A stretch of 5,704 nt of DNA, taken from contig JALONY010000136.1 in the NCBI GenBank assembly GCA_025454715.1, positions 1 to 5,704 of the forward strand. The letters are read 5' to 3'. Position numbers and translations under genes: made by a program. The notes below the pieces were generated by a model. The model worked only from the letters and a program-made list of their open reading frames with translations. It was not told the origin of the DNA and did no database searches. Numbering within the stretch: the first letter of the stretch is position 1; every line of letters begins with the position of its first letter. Source of the DNA: Anaerolineae bacterium (GTDB lineage: Bacteria > Chloroflexota > Anaerolineae > Aggregatilineales > Phototrophicaceae). Positions 1 to 5,608 of this stretch are shown here, in pieces.

Positions 1-938
1 AGCCTCGGTCACCATGCTGGTGCCCGACTCGCAACGTGACCGCGCCAACACGGTCATGCAGCTCACGGGGCCCGCGGCGGGCATGATTGCGCCGGTCATT
101 GCTGGCTTGACGTATACGGCGGTCGGCGTGGTCGGGACGATCGTGATTGACCTGCTGTCGTTCGGGGTGGCGATTTTGACCATCTTCTTGGTACGCATCC
201 CCAAGCCGCCGCAAACCGAGGCCGGACGGGCGGCGGCGGGGCGCGGCCTGTTGCGGAGCGCGTTCGCCGGATTCGGCTATTTGTGGGCGCGCAAGCCGTT
301 GTTGGCGTTGGTGGCGATGTTCGGGCTGGTCAACGCCCTGATTGGCGGGGTGATGAGCATCGCTGGGCAGCCTCGGCATGTTCGTCGGCGGGGTGTTGTT
401 CGGGATATGGGGTGGCACGCGCCCGCGCATCCACACCATCCTCCCCGCCCTGATTTTCGGTGGGGTGATGGTGATGGTGTTCGGGCTGGGGCAAGCGCTG
501 TGGGTGCTGGCGGTGGTGCATTTCTTGACCCTGTTCCCGTTGCCTGCGGTCAACAGCCCAGCCATGTCGATTTTGCAAGCCAAGACCGCCCCCGACATGC
601 AGGGGCGGGTGTTCGCGGCCATCGAGATGATTTCGATGGCATTGATGCCGTTGTCGTACCTGATTTACGCGCCGTTGGCCGACCGCGTGCTGGAGCCGAT
701 GGTCGGGACGGCGGCATGGGCGGCCTTCGCGCCGGTGCTGGGCAATGGCGCGGGCGCGGGCATGGGCTTGCTGTTCGTGGTGGCGGGCGGGCTGATGGCG
801 GTGGTGTGCTGCGTGACCTACCTGATGCCGTCCATCCGCCACATGGAGCGCGACCTGCCGGATCACGTGGCGGACGCGCCCGCGCCGGACGCCGAGGCGG
901 GCGTGGAGGTGGGCGCCGCACCCGCACCTGCCGCCTGA
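1..938 (+). pseudogene. MFS exporter (EntS/MFS_3-like), C-terminal part, frameshifted and internally shortened
   Basis: This is a multi-pass membrane protein of the major facilitator superfamily, probably a drug or siderophore-type proton-driven exporter. The gene enters from the left edge in frame 2 (reading ASVTMLVPDSQRDRAN) and shows hydrophobic helices such as AAGMIAPVIAGLTYT and LLALVAMFGLVNALIGG. After GGVMSIAG (near 366) the family motif continues only in frame 3 as SLGMFVGGVLFGIWGG, then PDMQGRVFAAIEM, and stops at TGA 936-938. An extra G in the GGG run at 365-367 accounts for the frame change: removing one G gives a seamless VMSIAGSLGM. Relatives that I recall also carry about 20 more residues between LVN and the SLGM-like motif, so an in-frame deletion is likely too. 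The last 20 or so residues are an Ala/Pro-rich tail. Either it is a pseudogene or the assembly contains an error. The family is clear, the substrate is not. The 3' end overlaps convergent metX. Confidence 0.8.
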
Positions 939-2083
939 CCGGCGCTCAAAAACCCGCCGATGATGCGCGCCATCGAGCCGACCTCGATCAAAAACGAGTC
1001 GTGGCCGCCGTCGGCGGGGACGTGATGGTACTCGACCGCGAGGCCGAGCGAGTCGAGCGCCTCGGCTAGCTGCACCGACGCCTCGGCGGGGTACAGCCAA
1101 TCGCTCTCGAACGTGACGACCAAAAAGCGCACGTCGTGGACGTGCACGAACGCCTCGGCGAACGAGCCGTAACCGTCGCTGATGTCGAAATAGTCCAGCG
1201 CCTTGGTGATATAGAGGTAGCTGTTGGCGTCGAAGCGGCGGACGAACTTCTCGCCTTGGTGCTGCAAATAGCCCTCGACCGCGAAATCGGTCTCGAAAGC
1301 GTAGCGCGGCTGGTTGCCGTGCTGGAAGCGCCGCCCGAACTTGCGCTCGAACGAGGCATCGCTGAGGTAGCTGATATGCCCAATCATGCGGGCGATGGCG
1401 AGTCCGGCATCGGGGCGGGTGGGCTGGTCGTAATAGTGGCCACCGCGCCAGTGCGGGTCGGTCAGGATGGCTTGCCGCCCGACCTCGTTGAGGGCGATGT
1501 TGAGCGGGGTGCTGCGCGGCGTGCTGGCGATGAACAGCACGTTGGCGACCCGTTGCGGGAAGCTGGCCGCCCATTCGAGTGCTTGCATCCCGCCCATGCT
1601 GCCCCCCGCCACCGCATACAGGCGCTCGATGCCCAGATGGTCGAGCAGGTGGGTTTGGGCGCGCACCATGTCGGCCACCGTGACGACCGGAAAGCGTGCG
1701 CCCCACGGTTGACCGTCTGGGGCGGGCGAGGCGGGGCCGGTGCTGCCACGGCAACCGCCAATCACGTTGCTGCACAGCACGAAATAGCGGTCTGTATCGA
1801 ACATTTTGCCGGGGCCGACCGCATCGTCCCACCAGCCGGGCGGCTCGTCGGGGTCGGTGGTGTGGTAGCCCGCGACGTGGGCATCGCCGGACAGGGCGTG
1901 GCAAATCAGGATGGCGTTGGTGCGGTCGGCGTTGAGCGTGCCATAGGTCTCGTAGGCCAACGTGAAGGCCGGTAAAACGCCGCCGCCGCGCAACGTCAGC
2001 GGCTGGTTGAAGTGGGCGACCTGAGCCTGCACCACCCCGACCGACCGGCTGAGTGAGCGCGGTGGGATGAGTTCGTAATCCAT
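863..2083 (-). CDS. metX: Homoserine O-acyltransferase (probably acetyltransferase), MetX
   Basis: Cytoplasmic alpha/beta-hydrolase-fold enzyme that transfers an acyl group from acyl-CoA to the hydroxyl of L-homoserine, the committed step to methionine. The 406-residue product shows the family start (LAYETYGTLN 42-51), the HALSGDAH segment (62-69), the nucleophile elbow GGSMGGMQ with Ser162, ARMIGHISYL (231-240), the catalytic acid Asp328 in TFESDWLYP, and His361 in GGHDSF, so the triad is complete. Acetyl-CoA versus succinyl-CoA use cannot be settled by eye; the MetY neighbour favours acetyl. The catalytic domain ends near residue 380 and is followed by an Ala/Gly/Ser/Thr low-complexity tail of about 25 residues encoded inside the 3' end of the convergent MFS gene. 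The ATG at 2083 is preceded by AAAGGGA (2099-2093) 9 nt upstream. It is the second gene after metY, 95 nt downstream, and probably cotranscribed. Confidence 0.95.
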   Translation of the reverse strand: MDYELIPPRSLSRSVGVVQAQVAHFNQPLTLRGGGVLPAFTLAYETYGTLNADRTNAILICHALSGDAHVAGYHTTDPDEPPGWWDDAVGPGKMFDTDRYFVLCSNVIGGCRGSTGPASPAPDGQPWGARFPVVTVADMVRAQTHLLDHLGIERLYAVAGGSMGGMQALEWAASFPQRVANVLFIASTPRSTPLNIALNEVGRQAILTDPHWRGGHYYDQPTRPDAGLAIARMIGHISYLSDASFERKFGRRFQHGNQPRYAFETDFAVEGYLQHQGEKFVRRFDANSYLYITKALDYFDISDGYGSFAEAFVHVHDVRFLVVTFESDWLYPAEASVQLAEALDSLGLAVEYHHVPADGGHDSFLIEVGSMARIIGGFLSAGQAAGAGAAPTSTPASASGAGASAT

Positions 2084-2087
2084 GATG

Positions 2088-2165
2088 GAAAGTCCCTTTC
2101 GGGTGGCAGCACCGGCAGGTTGCCGTCACCCCCAGACCCTCGCGAGAGGCGGTGGGGGTGACGGC
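2088..2165 (-). promoter_or_regulatory. Chain of hairpins between metY and metX
   Basis: On the minus-strand transcript the 95-nt gap holds a strong perfect stem of 13 bp (arms 2165-2153 and 2134-2122, 18-nt loop containing an inner 4-bp stem GAGG/CCTC). It starts 13 nt after the metY stop codon. A second inverted repeat, CGGCA-ACC-TGCCG (2125-2113), shares 4 nt with the 3' arm of the first, so the two cannot both form fully. Then come GGTG-CTGC-CACC (2113-2102) and GAAAG-GGA-CTTTC (2100-2088), the last enclosing the metX Shine-Dalgarno. No U-run follows the big stem, so it is not a normal intrinsic terminator. It may stabilise or process the metY 3' end, or tune metX translation. The role is inferred; the repeats are read directly. 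Confidence 0.55.
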
Positions 2166-2178
2166 GGCGCGGTGTGCG

Positions 2179-3513
2179 TTAGCGGGTGTGGTGGCCGTTG
2201 GCCGCGACGGTGGTTTGCCCTTGCGAGGCCGCCAAGGCTTGATCCAAGTCCCAGACGATGTCCTCGATGTGTTCGAGGCCGATGGCGAGGCGGACGTAAT
2301 CGGGCGAGACGCCGGTGGCGCGCTGTTCCTCGTCGGTGAGCTGGCTGTGGGTGGTGCTGCTGGGGTGGATGGCCAGCGAGCGCGCATCGCCCACGTTGGC
2401 GACGTGGCTGAACACCTTCAGGTTGTCGATGAAGGTGCGACCGGCCTCGCGCCCGCCCTTGATGCCGAAGCCGAGCACCGCGCCCGCGCCCTTGGGCAGG
2501 TACTTTTGGGCGCGCTCATAGCTGGGGTGTTCGGGCAAGCCCGGGTAGTTGACCCACGCCACCGCCGGATGTTGCTGGAGGTGCTGGGCGACCGCCAGCG
2601 TGTTGGCGACGTGGCGCTCCATCCGCAGCGCGAGGGTCTCGAGGCCAATCAGGTTCAAGAAGCTGTTGAATGGGGCTTGGCTGCCGCCGAAGTCACGCAG
2701 GCCGACCACACGGGCGCGCCCGATGAAGGCCGCCGCGCCCAGCACATCGGCCAAGACCGCGCCGTGATAAGCCGGCTCGGGCTTGACGATGCCGTCATGC
2801 CGCCCCGACCCCTTCCAGTCGAAGTTGCCGCCGTCCACGATGGCGCCGCCGATGCTCAGGCCGTGGCCGCCAATCCACTTGGTGGTGCTGTGCAAGCTGA
2901 TGTTGACGCCCCACTTGAACGGCTGGAACAGGTACGGCGTGCCGAACGTGTTATCCACGATGACCGGCAGGCCGTGGGCTTTGGCCAGCGCCACGATGCC
3001 CTCGAAGTCGGGGATTTCGAGCTTGGGGTTGCCGATGGTCTCCAGATAAATCAGCTTGGTCTTCTCGGTGATGTGCTTCTCGAAGTCGGCGGGGTTGGTG
3101 CCCTGCACGAAATGGGTGGTGATGCCGAGGCGCTTCAGGCTTTGGCTGAGCAGGGTGTAGGTGCCGCCGTACAGCGCGGCGGTGCTGATGATTTCGTCGC
3201 CGCTGTTGGCCAGCGTCAGGATGGCGAGCGTCTCGGCGAATTGGCCGGAGGCGGTGGTCAATGCCCCGATGCCGCCCTCGAGCGCGGCCAAACGTTGCTC
3301 GAAGACATCGTTGGTCGGGTTCATGATGCGGCTGTAGATGTTGCCGGTCTGTTGGAGGGCGAACAGGGCGGCGGCATGGTCGCTGTTCTCGAACTGGTAG
3401 GCGGTCGTCTGGTAGATCGGGACGGCGCGGGCGCCGGTGGTCGGGTCGGGCTGGTAGCCCGCGTGCAGGGCTTGCGTCTCGAACTTGAGCGGGTGACCGT
3501 TTGCGTTTGCCAT
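2179..3513 (-). CDS. metY: O-acetylhomoserine sulfhydrylase (homocysteine synthase), MetY
   Basis: PLP-dependent fold-type I enzyme of the Cys/Met metabolism family. It makes homocysteine from O-acetylhomoserine and sulfide in the cytoplasm. The 444 residues are the usual length for MetY, which is longer than MetB/MetC (about 380-400). Visible hallmarks are YSRIMNPT (60-67, cofactor phosphate contacts from the neighbouring subunit), TASGQ (87-91), Tyr115 in ALYGGTYT, Asp187 in VDNTF (pyridine nitrogen), Lys212 in STTKW (Schiff-base lysine), SSTTHSQL (385-392) and Arg408 in VRLAIGLEHIED (substrate carboxylate). The ATG at 3513 has a clear site AAAAGGAA (3529-3522) about 9 nt upstream in a G-poor, unstructured stretch. 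The protein contains no cysteine and only three methionines. It is the first structural gene of the leader-metY-metX operon and is probably controlled by the upstream attenuator. A cystathionine-forming role is less likely given the length and the metX partner. Confidence 0.95.
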   Translation of the reverse strand: MANANGHPLKFETQALHAGYQPDPTTGARAVPIYQTTAYQFENSDHAAALFALQQTGNIYSRIMNPTNDVFEQRLAALEGGIGALTTASGQFAETLAILTLANSGDEIISTAALYGGTYTLLSQSLKRLGITTHFVQGTNPADFEKHITEKTKLIYLETIGNPKLEIPDFEGIVALAKAHGLPVIVDNTFGTPYLFQPFKWGVNISLHSTTKWIGGHGLSIGGAIVDGGNFDWKGSGRHDGIVKPEPAYHGAVLADVLGAAAFIGRARVVGLRDFGGSQAPFNSFLNLIGLETLALRMERHVANTLAVAQHLQQHPAVAWVNYPGLPEHPSYERAQKYLPKGAGAVLGFGIKGGREAGRTFIDNLKVFSHVANVGDARSLAIHPSSTTHSQLTDEEQRATGVSPDYVRLAIGLEHIEDIVWDLDQALAASQGQTTVAANGHHTR

Positions 3514-3604
3514 GGGGTGGGTTCCTTTTGGGGTGTGTGGTGCGGGTTAAGCGGGTAAACAAGGTTGGCGAGAACCGGACGAACGAGTGACAAGGTGCAC
3601 CACG

Positions 3605-3641
3605 AAACAAAAAAGCCAGCGTCGGGTTGGACGGCTGGCTT
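3605..3641 (-). terminator. Intrinsic terminator in the metY leader (attenuator)
   Basis: Read on the minus strand, AAGCCAGC (3641-3634) and GCTGGCTT (3620-3613) form a perfect 8-bp stem. It is extended inside by GTC/GAC across one bulged C. A run of six T (3614-3609) follows, then G and three more T. This is a textbook rho-independent terminator, but it lies about 90 nt upstream of the metY start codon and downstream of the metY promoter and leader peptide. It would therefore stop transcription before the structural genes. On the plus strand no T-run follows, so it does not serve the divergent genes. Confidence 0.88.
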
Positions 3642-3699
3642 GGTCGTTCGTGTGCGTTTGGGGTGTGCGCCGTGTGGTGCGCGCTAACGCGAGCCGTCC
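3629..3699 (-). promoter_or_regulatory. Predicted antiterminator pairing (competes with the metY leader terminator)
   Basis: GGACGGCT (3699-3692), within codons 32-35 of the leader peptide, is perfectly complementary to AGCCGTCC (3636-3629). The latter covers the last three bases of the terminator 5' arm plus its inner stem and loop. Two further pairs are possible beyond one mismatch. Forming this 8-bp helix removes the upper half of the terminator stem. A ribosome held at Cys/Met codons 21-26 would leave the upstream strand free, whereas one at the stop codon (3686-3684) would cover it. The intervening loop of 55 nt is long compared with the trp system, and no strong protector stem for a ribosome-free transcript was found. 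The complementarity is seen; its function is inferred. Confidence 0.65.
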
Positions 3700-3794
3700 C
3701 CGTGTGGTGGCTTGTGACAGCAGCACATCATACACACCGCAGCGCGGTCGGCGCGGGTGGGGATGAAAGTGGGGGGGAGGGTGTGTGCGTTCAT
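3684..3794 (-). CDS. Cys/Met-rich leader peptide of the metYX operon (putative)
   Basis: This short reading frame of 36 codons starts at ATG 3794 and stops at TAG 3686-3684. Residues 21-26 are Cys-Met-Met-Cys-Cys-Cys (codons TGT ATG ATG TGC TGC TGT, 3734-3717), followed by HKPPHGDGSR. Four cysteines in six residues is extreme for this window: MetY has none in 444 and MetX three in 406. The frame ends 43 nt before the terminator hairpin, and its last codons carry the antiterminator strand, as in trp, his, leu and ilv leader peptides. Mycobacteria use poly-Cys upstream frames before sulfur genes, so the principle is known. No Shine-Dalgarno is seen, and the -10 box ends 7 nt before the ATG, which suggests a leaderless message. 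A hairpin ACCGC-GCT-GCGGT (3748-3736) directly precedes the Cys codons. The frame is open further upstream (to 3872), but those starts would lie ahead of the promoter. It is probably a regulatory peptide with no function of its own. Confidence 0.72.
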   Translation of the reverse strand: MNAHTLPPTFIPTRADRAAVCMMCCCHKPPHGDGSR

Positions 3795-3801
3795 GCTTAT
3801 G

Positions 3802-3831
3802 ACGATACCCCCGATGCGGTGGGTTTGGCAA
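3802..3831 (-). promoter_or_regulatory. Sigma-70-type promoter of the leader-metYX operon
   Basis: On the minus strand, TTGCCA (3831-3826, five of six matches to TTGACA) is separated by 18 nt from TATCGT (3807-3802, four of six to TATAAT). The expected start of transcription falls at about 3796-3794, that is at or within two bases of the leader-peptide ATG. The position is consistent with the attenuator model because the leader frame, antiterminator and terminator are all transcribed. It was read by eye, so weaker alternatives cannot be excluded. Confidence 0.55.
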
Positions 3832-3863
3832 GCGGACGGCAGTAACGAGGCGGTAACGGGTGT

Positions 3864-3884
3864 GACCCCCAATCGTTGGGGGTC
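3864..3884. repeat. Perfect 9-bp inverted repeat between the divergent promoters
   Basis: GACCCCCAA (3864-3872) and TTGGGGGTC (3876-3884) are separated by TCG. It lies about 33 bp upstream of the metY-leader -35 box and 20 bp upstream of the tetR -10 box. It could be an operator for a regulator acting on one or both promoters, or a DNA or RNA hairpin. No T-run follows on either strand, so a terminator role is unlikely. Confidence 0.5.
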
Positions 3885-3904
3885 TCGCCGGAGGGGTTCG
3901 GGTC

Positions 3905-3936
3905 TATGATTCTGACCAGAAAGACGATTTCGGTCA
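3905..3936 (+). promoter_or_regulatory. tetR promoter -10 box and probable TetR operator
   Basis: TATGAT (3905-3910) matches five of six -10 positions; no convincing -35 is seen at the proper distance. Directly downstream, TGACC (3913-3917) and GGTCA (3932-3936) form the ends of a 24-bp imperfect palindrome with A/T-rich GAAA and TTTC inside. A tighter TTCTG-AC-CAGAA (3910-3921) overlaps it. A further GGTCA lies at 3940-3944. Dyads of this size over a start site are typical autoregulatory TetR operators, so the repressor probably controls its own operon here. Binding is inferred. Confidence 0.5.
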
Positions 3937-3958
3937 TATGGTCAACCCACAGGTGAGC

Positions 3959-4663
3959 ATGAGCGACGAGCGAAGAGAGCGCGTGCTGGACGCGGCACAG
4001 CGGCTGTTCCTGAAGTACGGATACGACAAGACCACGGTCAGCGACATCGCCCACGAGGCGGGAATCTCCAAAGGGGCGGTGTACCTCGCCTTCGACAGCA
4101 AAGAGGCGGTCATGGATGCCTTATTGATGCGCGAGGGTGAACGGGTGCAGGAGGACATGCTGGCGCGGATGCGCGCCGACCCCAACGGCGGGGCGCTGTT
4201 CGCCCTGTACCGCTACGGCCTCGAGGCGCTGTCCGACAACGCGCTGATGCGGGCGTTTTATGGGCGGCGGCGCGAGGTGTTCGGCGACACGCTACGGCGG
4301 TTGGAGCCGCGCATCGCCGATGCCGAGTCGCGCAGTATGTCGGTCGAGTTCGTCCGTCACTATCAGCAGGCTGGCCTCATCCGGCCAGAGCTCGACCCGC
4401 ACGCCGTGGCTTTTCTGCTGATGTTCATGCGCTATGGCTTGTTGACCATCGACGAGGTCGTCCCGCGTGACCAGTCGCCGCCGTTGGCGGTGATTGGCGC
4501 GCTCATCGCCGAGGTGCTTCAGCTCGGCCTCGCCCCGCTGGGGGGCGGGGACGCCGAGGCCGGTAAGCGATTGTTCGAGGCTCTATCACGGGCGGCGCTC
4601 GACCGGCTGAAACGACAGCCAGCACCGCCCAACACCCCATCCGAGGAGGGAGGGACATCATGA
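3959..4663 (+). CDS. TetR/AcrR-family transcriptional repressor
   Basis: DNA-binding dimer with an N-terminal helix-turn-helix (VLDAAQRLFLKYGYDKTTVS at 9-28, then DIAHEAGISKGAVYLAF at 29-45, followed by DSKEAV) and an all-helical C-terminal ligand/dimer domain. From ATG 3959 the product has 234 residues, normal for the family. I prefer this start because AGG (3951-3953) sits 5 nt upstream and it leaves the usual short N-terminus. An in-frame ATG at 3938 would add seven residues but has no good ribosome site and abuts the presumed operator. Its stop overlaps the ABC ATPase start (ATGA), so the two are translationally coupled, and it most likely represses this ABC operon. The effector cannot be told from sequence. 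It points away from metYX, and a role in methionine control is not indicated. Confidence 0.9.
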   Translation: MSDERRERVLDAAQRLFLKYGYDKTTVSDIAHEAGISKGAVYLAFDSKEAVMDALLMREGERVQEDMLARMRADPNGGALFALYRYGLEALSDNALMRAFYGRRREVFGDTLRRLEPRIADAESRSMSVEFVRHYQQAGLIRPELDPHAVAFLLMFMRYGLLTIDEVVPRDQSPPLAVIGALIAEVLQLGLAPLGGGDAEAGKRLFEALSRAALDRLKRQPAPPNTPSEEGGTS

Positions 4664-5580
4664 GCAAAACCACCATCATCCACACCCACGCGCTCACCAA
4701 GACCTACGGGGCAGGCCGAACGCCCGCGCTCGACCGCTTGGACTTGACGGTCGAAAAAGGCGAGATTTTCGGCTATTTGGGCCCCAACGGCGCGGGCAAA
4801 TCGACCACCATCCGCATCTTGATGGGCTTGATTGCGGCCTCGGGCGGGCAGGTGCGATTGTTCGATGGGCAAGCCCCCAGCGATATCGCGGCGCGCAACC
4901 GCATCGGCTATCTGCCGGGCGATATGGCGCTGTGGCAGGGCTACACCGGCGCGCAAGTGGTGTCCTATTTCAGCAAAGTGCGCGGGGTCGATACCCGTGC
5001 CGAGGTGGCGCGCCTGCGCGACCGGCTCGACCTCGACCTGAGCAAGCGGGTGCGCGAGTACTCGACCGGCAACAAGCGCAAGCTGGGCTTGGTGCTGGCG
5101 TTGATGCACCAGCCGGAGTTGTTGATTTTGGACGAGCCGACCAGCGGCCTCGACCCGCTGATGCAACAGACCTTCAACGCGCTGATGCGCGAGCAACGCA
5201 ACGCGGGGCGGACGGTGTTCTTGTCGTCGCACGTGCTGAGCGAGGTGCAGGCGATTTGTGACCGCGTGGCGATTTTGCGCGCTGGGCAGCTTCAGGCGGT
5301 CGAGCGGGTCGATGCGCTGATGCACACCGATTTCCGCTGGGTCACGCTGACCTTCGACCGGCCTGCGCGCCCCGAGTGGGTGCAGGGGGTGGCCAGTGTG
5401 CACGATGCCAGCGCCGACGGCAACGCCTTGCGCGTGCGCTTGAGCGGTGACTTCGACCCCTTGTTGCGCGCCGTGGCCAGCCAATACGTGGTCAATGTGC
5501 ACATCGCCGAGCCGACCCTCGAGGAGATGTTCCTCGCCTACTACGACCGGCGCGCCACCGTGGCCGCCCCCGTCCGTTGA
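4660..5580 (+). CDS. ABC-2 type exporter, ATP-binding subunit
   Basis: Cytoplasmic ATPase (306 residues) powering a separate membrane subunit. Walker A is GPNGAGKST (41-49, Lys47). The Q-loop region reads IGYLPGDMALW (82-92), with Gly-Asp where Gln is usual. The signature is STGNKRKLGL (135-144) instead of LSGGQ, Walker B is LLILDEP (154-160, Glu159), the D-loop is SGLDP (162-166) and the switch is His191 in SSHVLSE. The YLPGD and STGNK variants are, to my knowledge, common in this drug-export subfamily and do not imply inactivity. A C-terminal domain of about 90 residues ends with EPTLEEMFLAYY (284-295), typical of DrrA/CcmA-like exporters. A strong purine-rich ribosome site (4643-4654) overlaps the end of tetR, whose TGA overlaps this ATG by 4 bp. 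The permease follows 28 nt downstream. The substrate is unknown; antibiotic or lipid efflux is plausible. Confidence 0.93.
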   Translation: MSKTTIIHTHALTKTYGAGRTPALDRLDLTVEKGEIFGYLGPNGAGKSTTIRILMGLIAASGGQVRLFDGQAPSDIAARNRIGYLPGDMALWQGYTGAQVVSYFSKVRGVDTRAEVARLRDRLDLDLSKRVREYSTGNKRKLGLVLALMHQPELLILDEPTSGLDPLMQQTFNALMREQRNAGRTVFLSSHVLSEVQAICDRVAILRAGQLQAVERVDALMHTDFRWVTLTFDRPARPEWVQGVASVHDASADGNALRVRLSGDFDPLLRAVASQYVVNVHIAEPTLEEMFLAYYDRRATVAAPVR

Positions 5581-5608
5581 GCATGTGTGTGAGACAGGAG
5601 ACGATGCG

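Noticed and set aside
14..1069. Reading the MFS gene as one intact 351-residue protein
   Set aside because: After residue 117 or so the translation loses hydrophobic helices and becomes Arg/Gly-rich, while the MFS sequence continues in frame 3 to 938.
2084..2178. SAM-I riboswitch upstream of metX
   Set aside because: The GGCAACC heptamer and a nearby GGTGCT resemble core pieces, but the closing P1 stem, the kink-turn arm and the 3' GATGAGA-like strand are missing. It is kept only as an unexplained hairpin chain.
330..2387. A 685-codon open frame on the minus strand spanning metX and the end of metY
   Set aside because: It is an out-of-frame shadow in GC-rich DNA. The translation is Arg/Pro/His-rich with no domain, while another frame on the same strand gives complete MetX and MetY with catalytic residues.
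2152..3558. A 468-codon plus-strand frame antisense to metY
   Set aside because: It covers metY exactly antisense, has no recognisable motif, and arises from the codon bias of metY.
3613..3641. Terminator for plus-strand transcription
   Set aside because: The stem is symmetric, but the T-run exists only on the minus strand, and no plus-strand gene ends there.
3514..3794. SAM riboswitch or T-box in the metY leader
   Set aside because: No GGCAACC-type SAM core with its kink-turn stems, and no T-box AGGGTGGNACCGCG element, is present between promoter and metY. The leader frame plus terminator explains the region better.
4519..5502. A 327-codon minus-strand frame antisense to the ABC ATPase
   Set aside because: It is antisense to a gene with all ABC motifs. 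Its composition (His/Gln/Arg/Ala-rich) is typical of a mirror frame.
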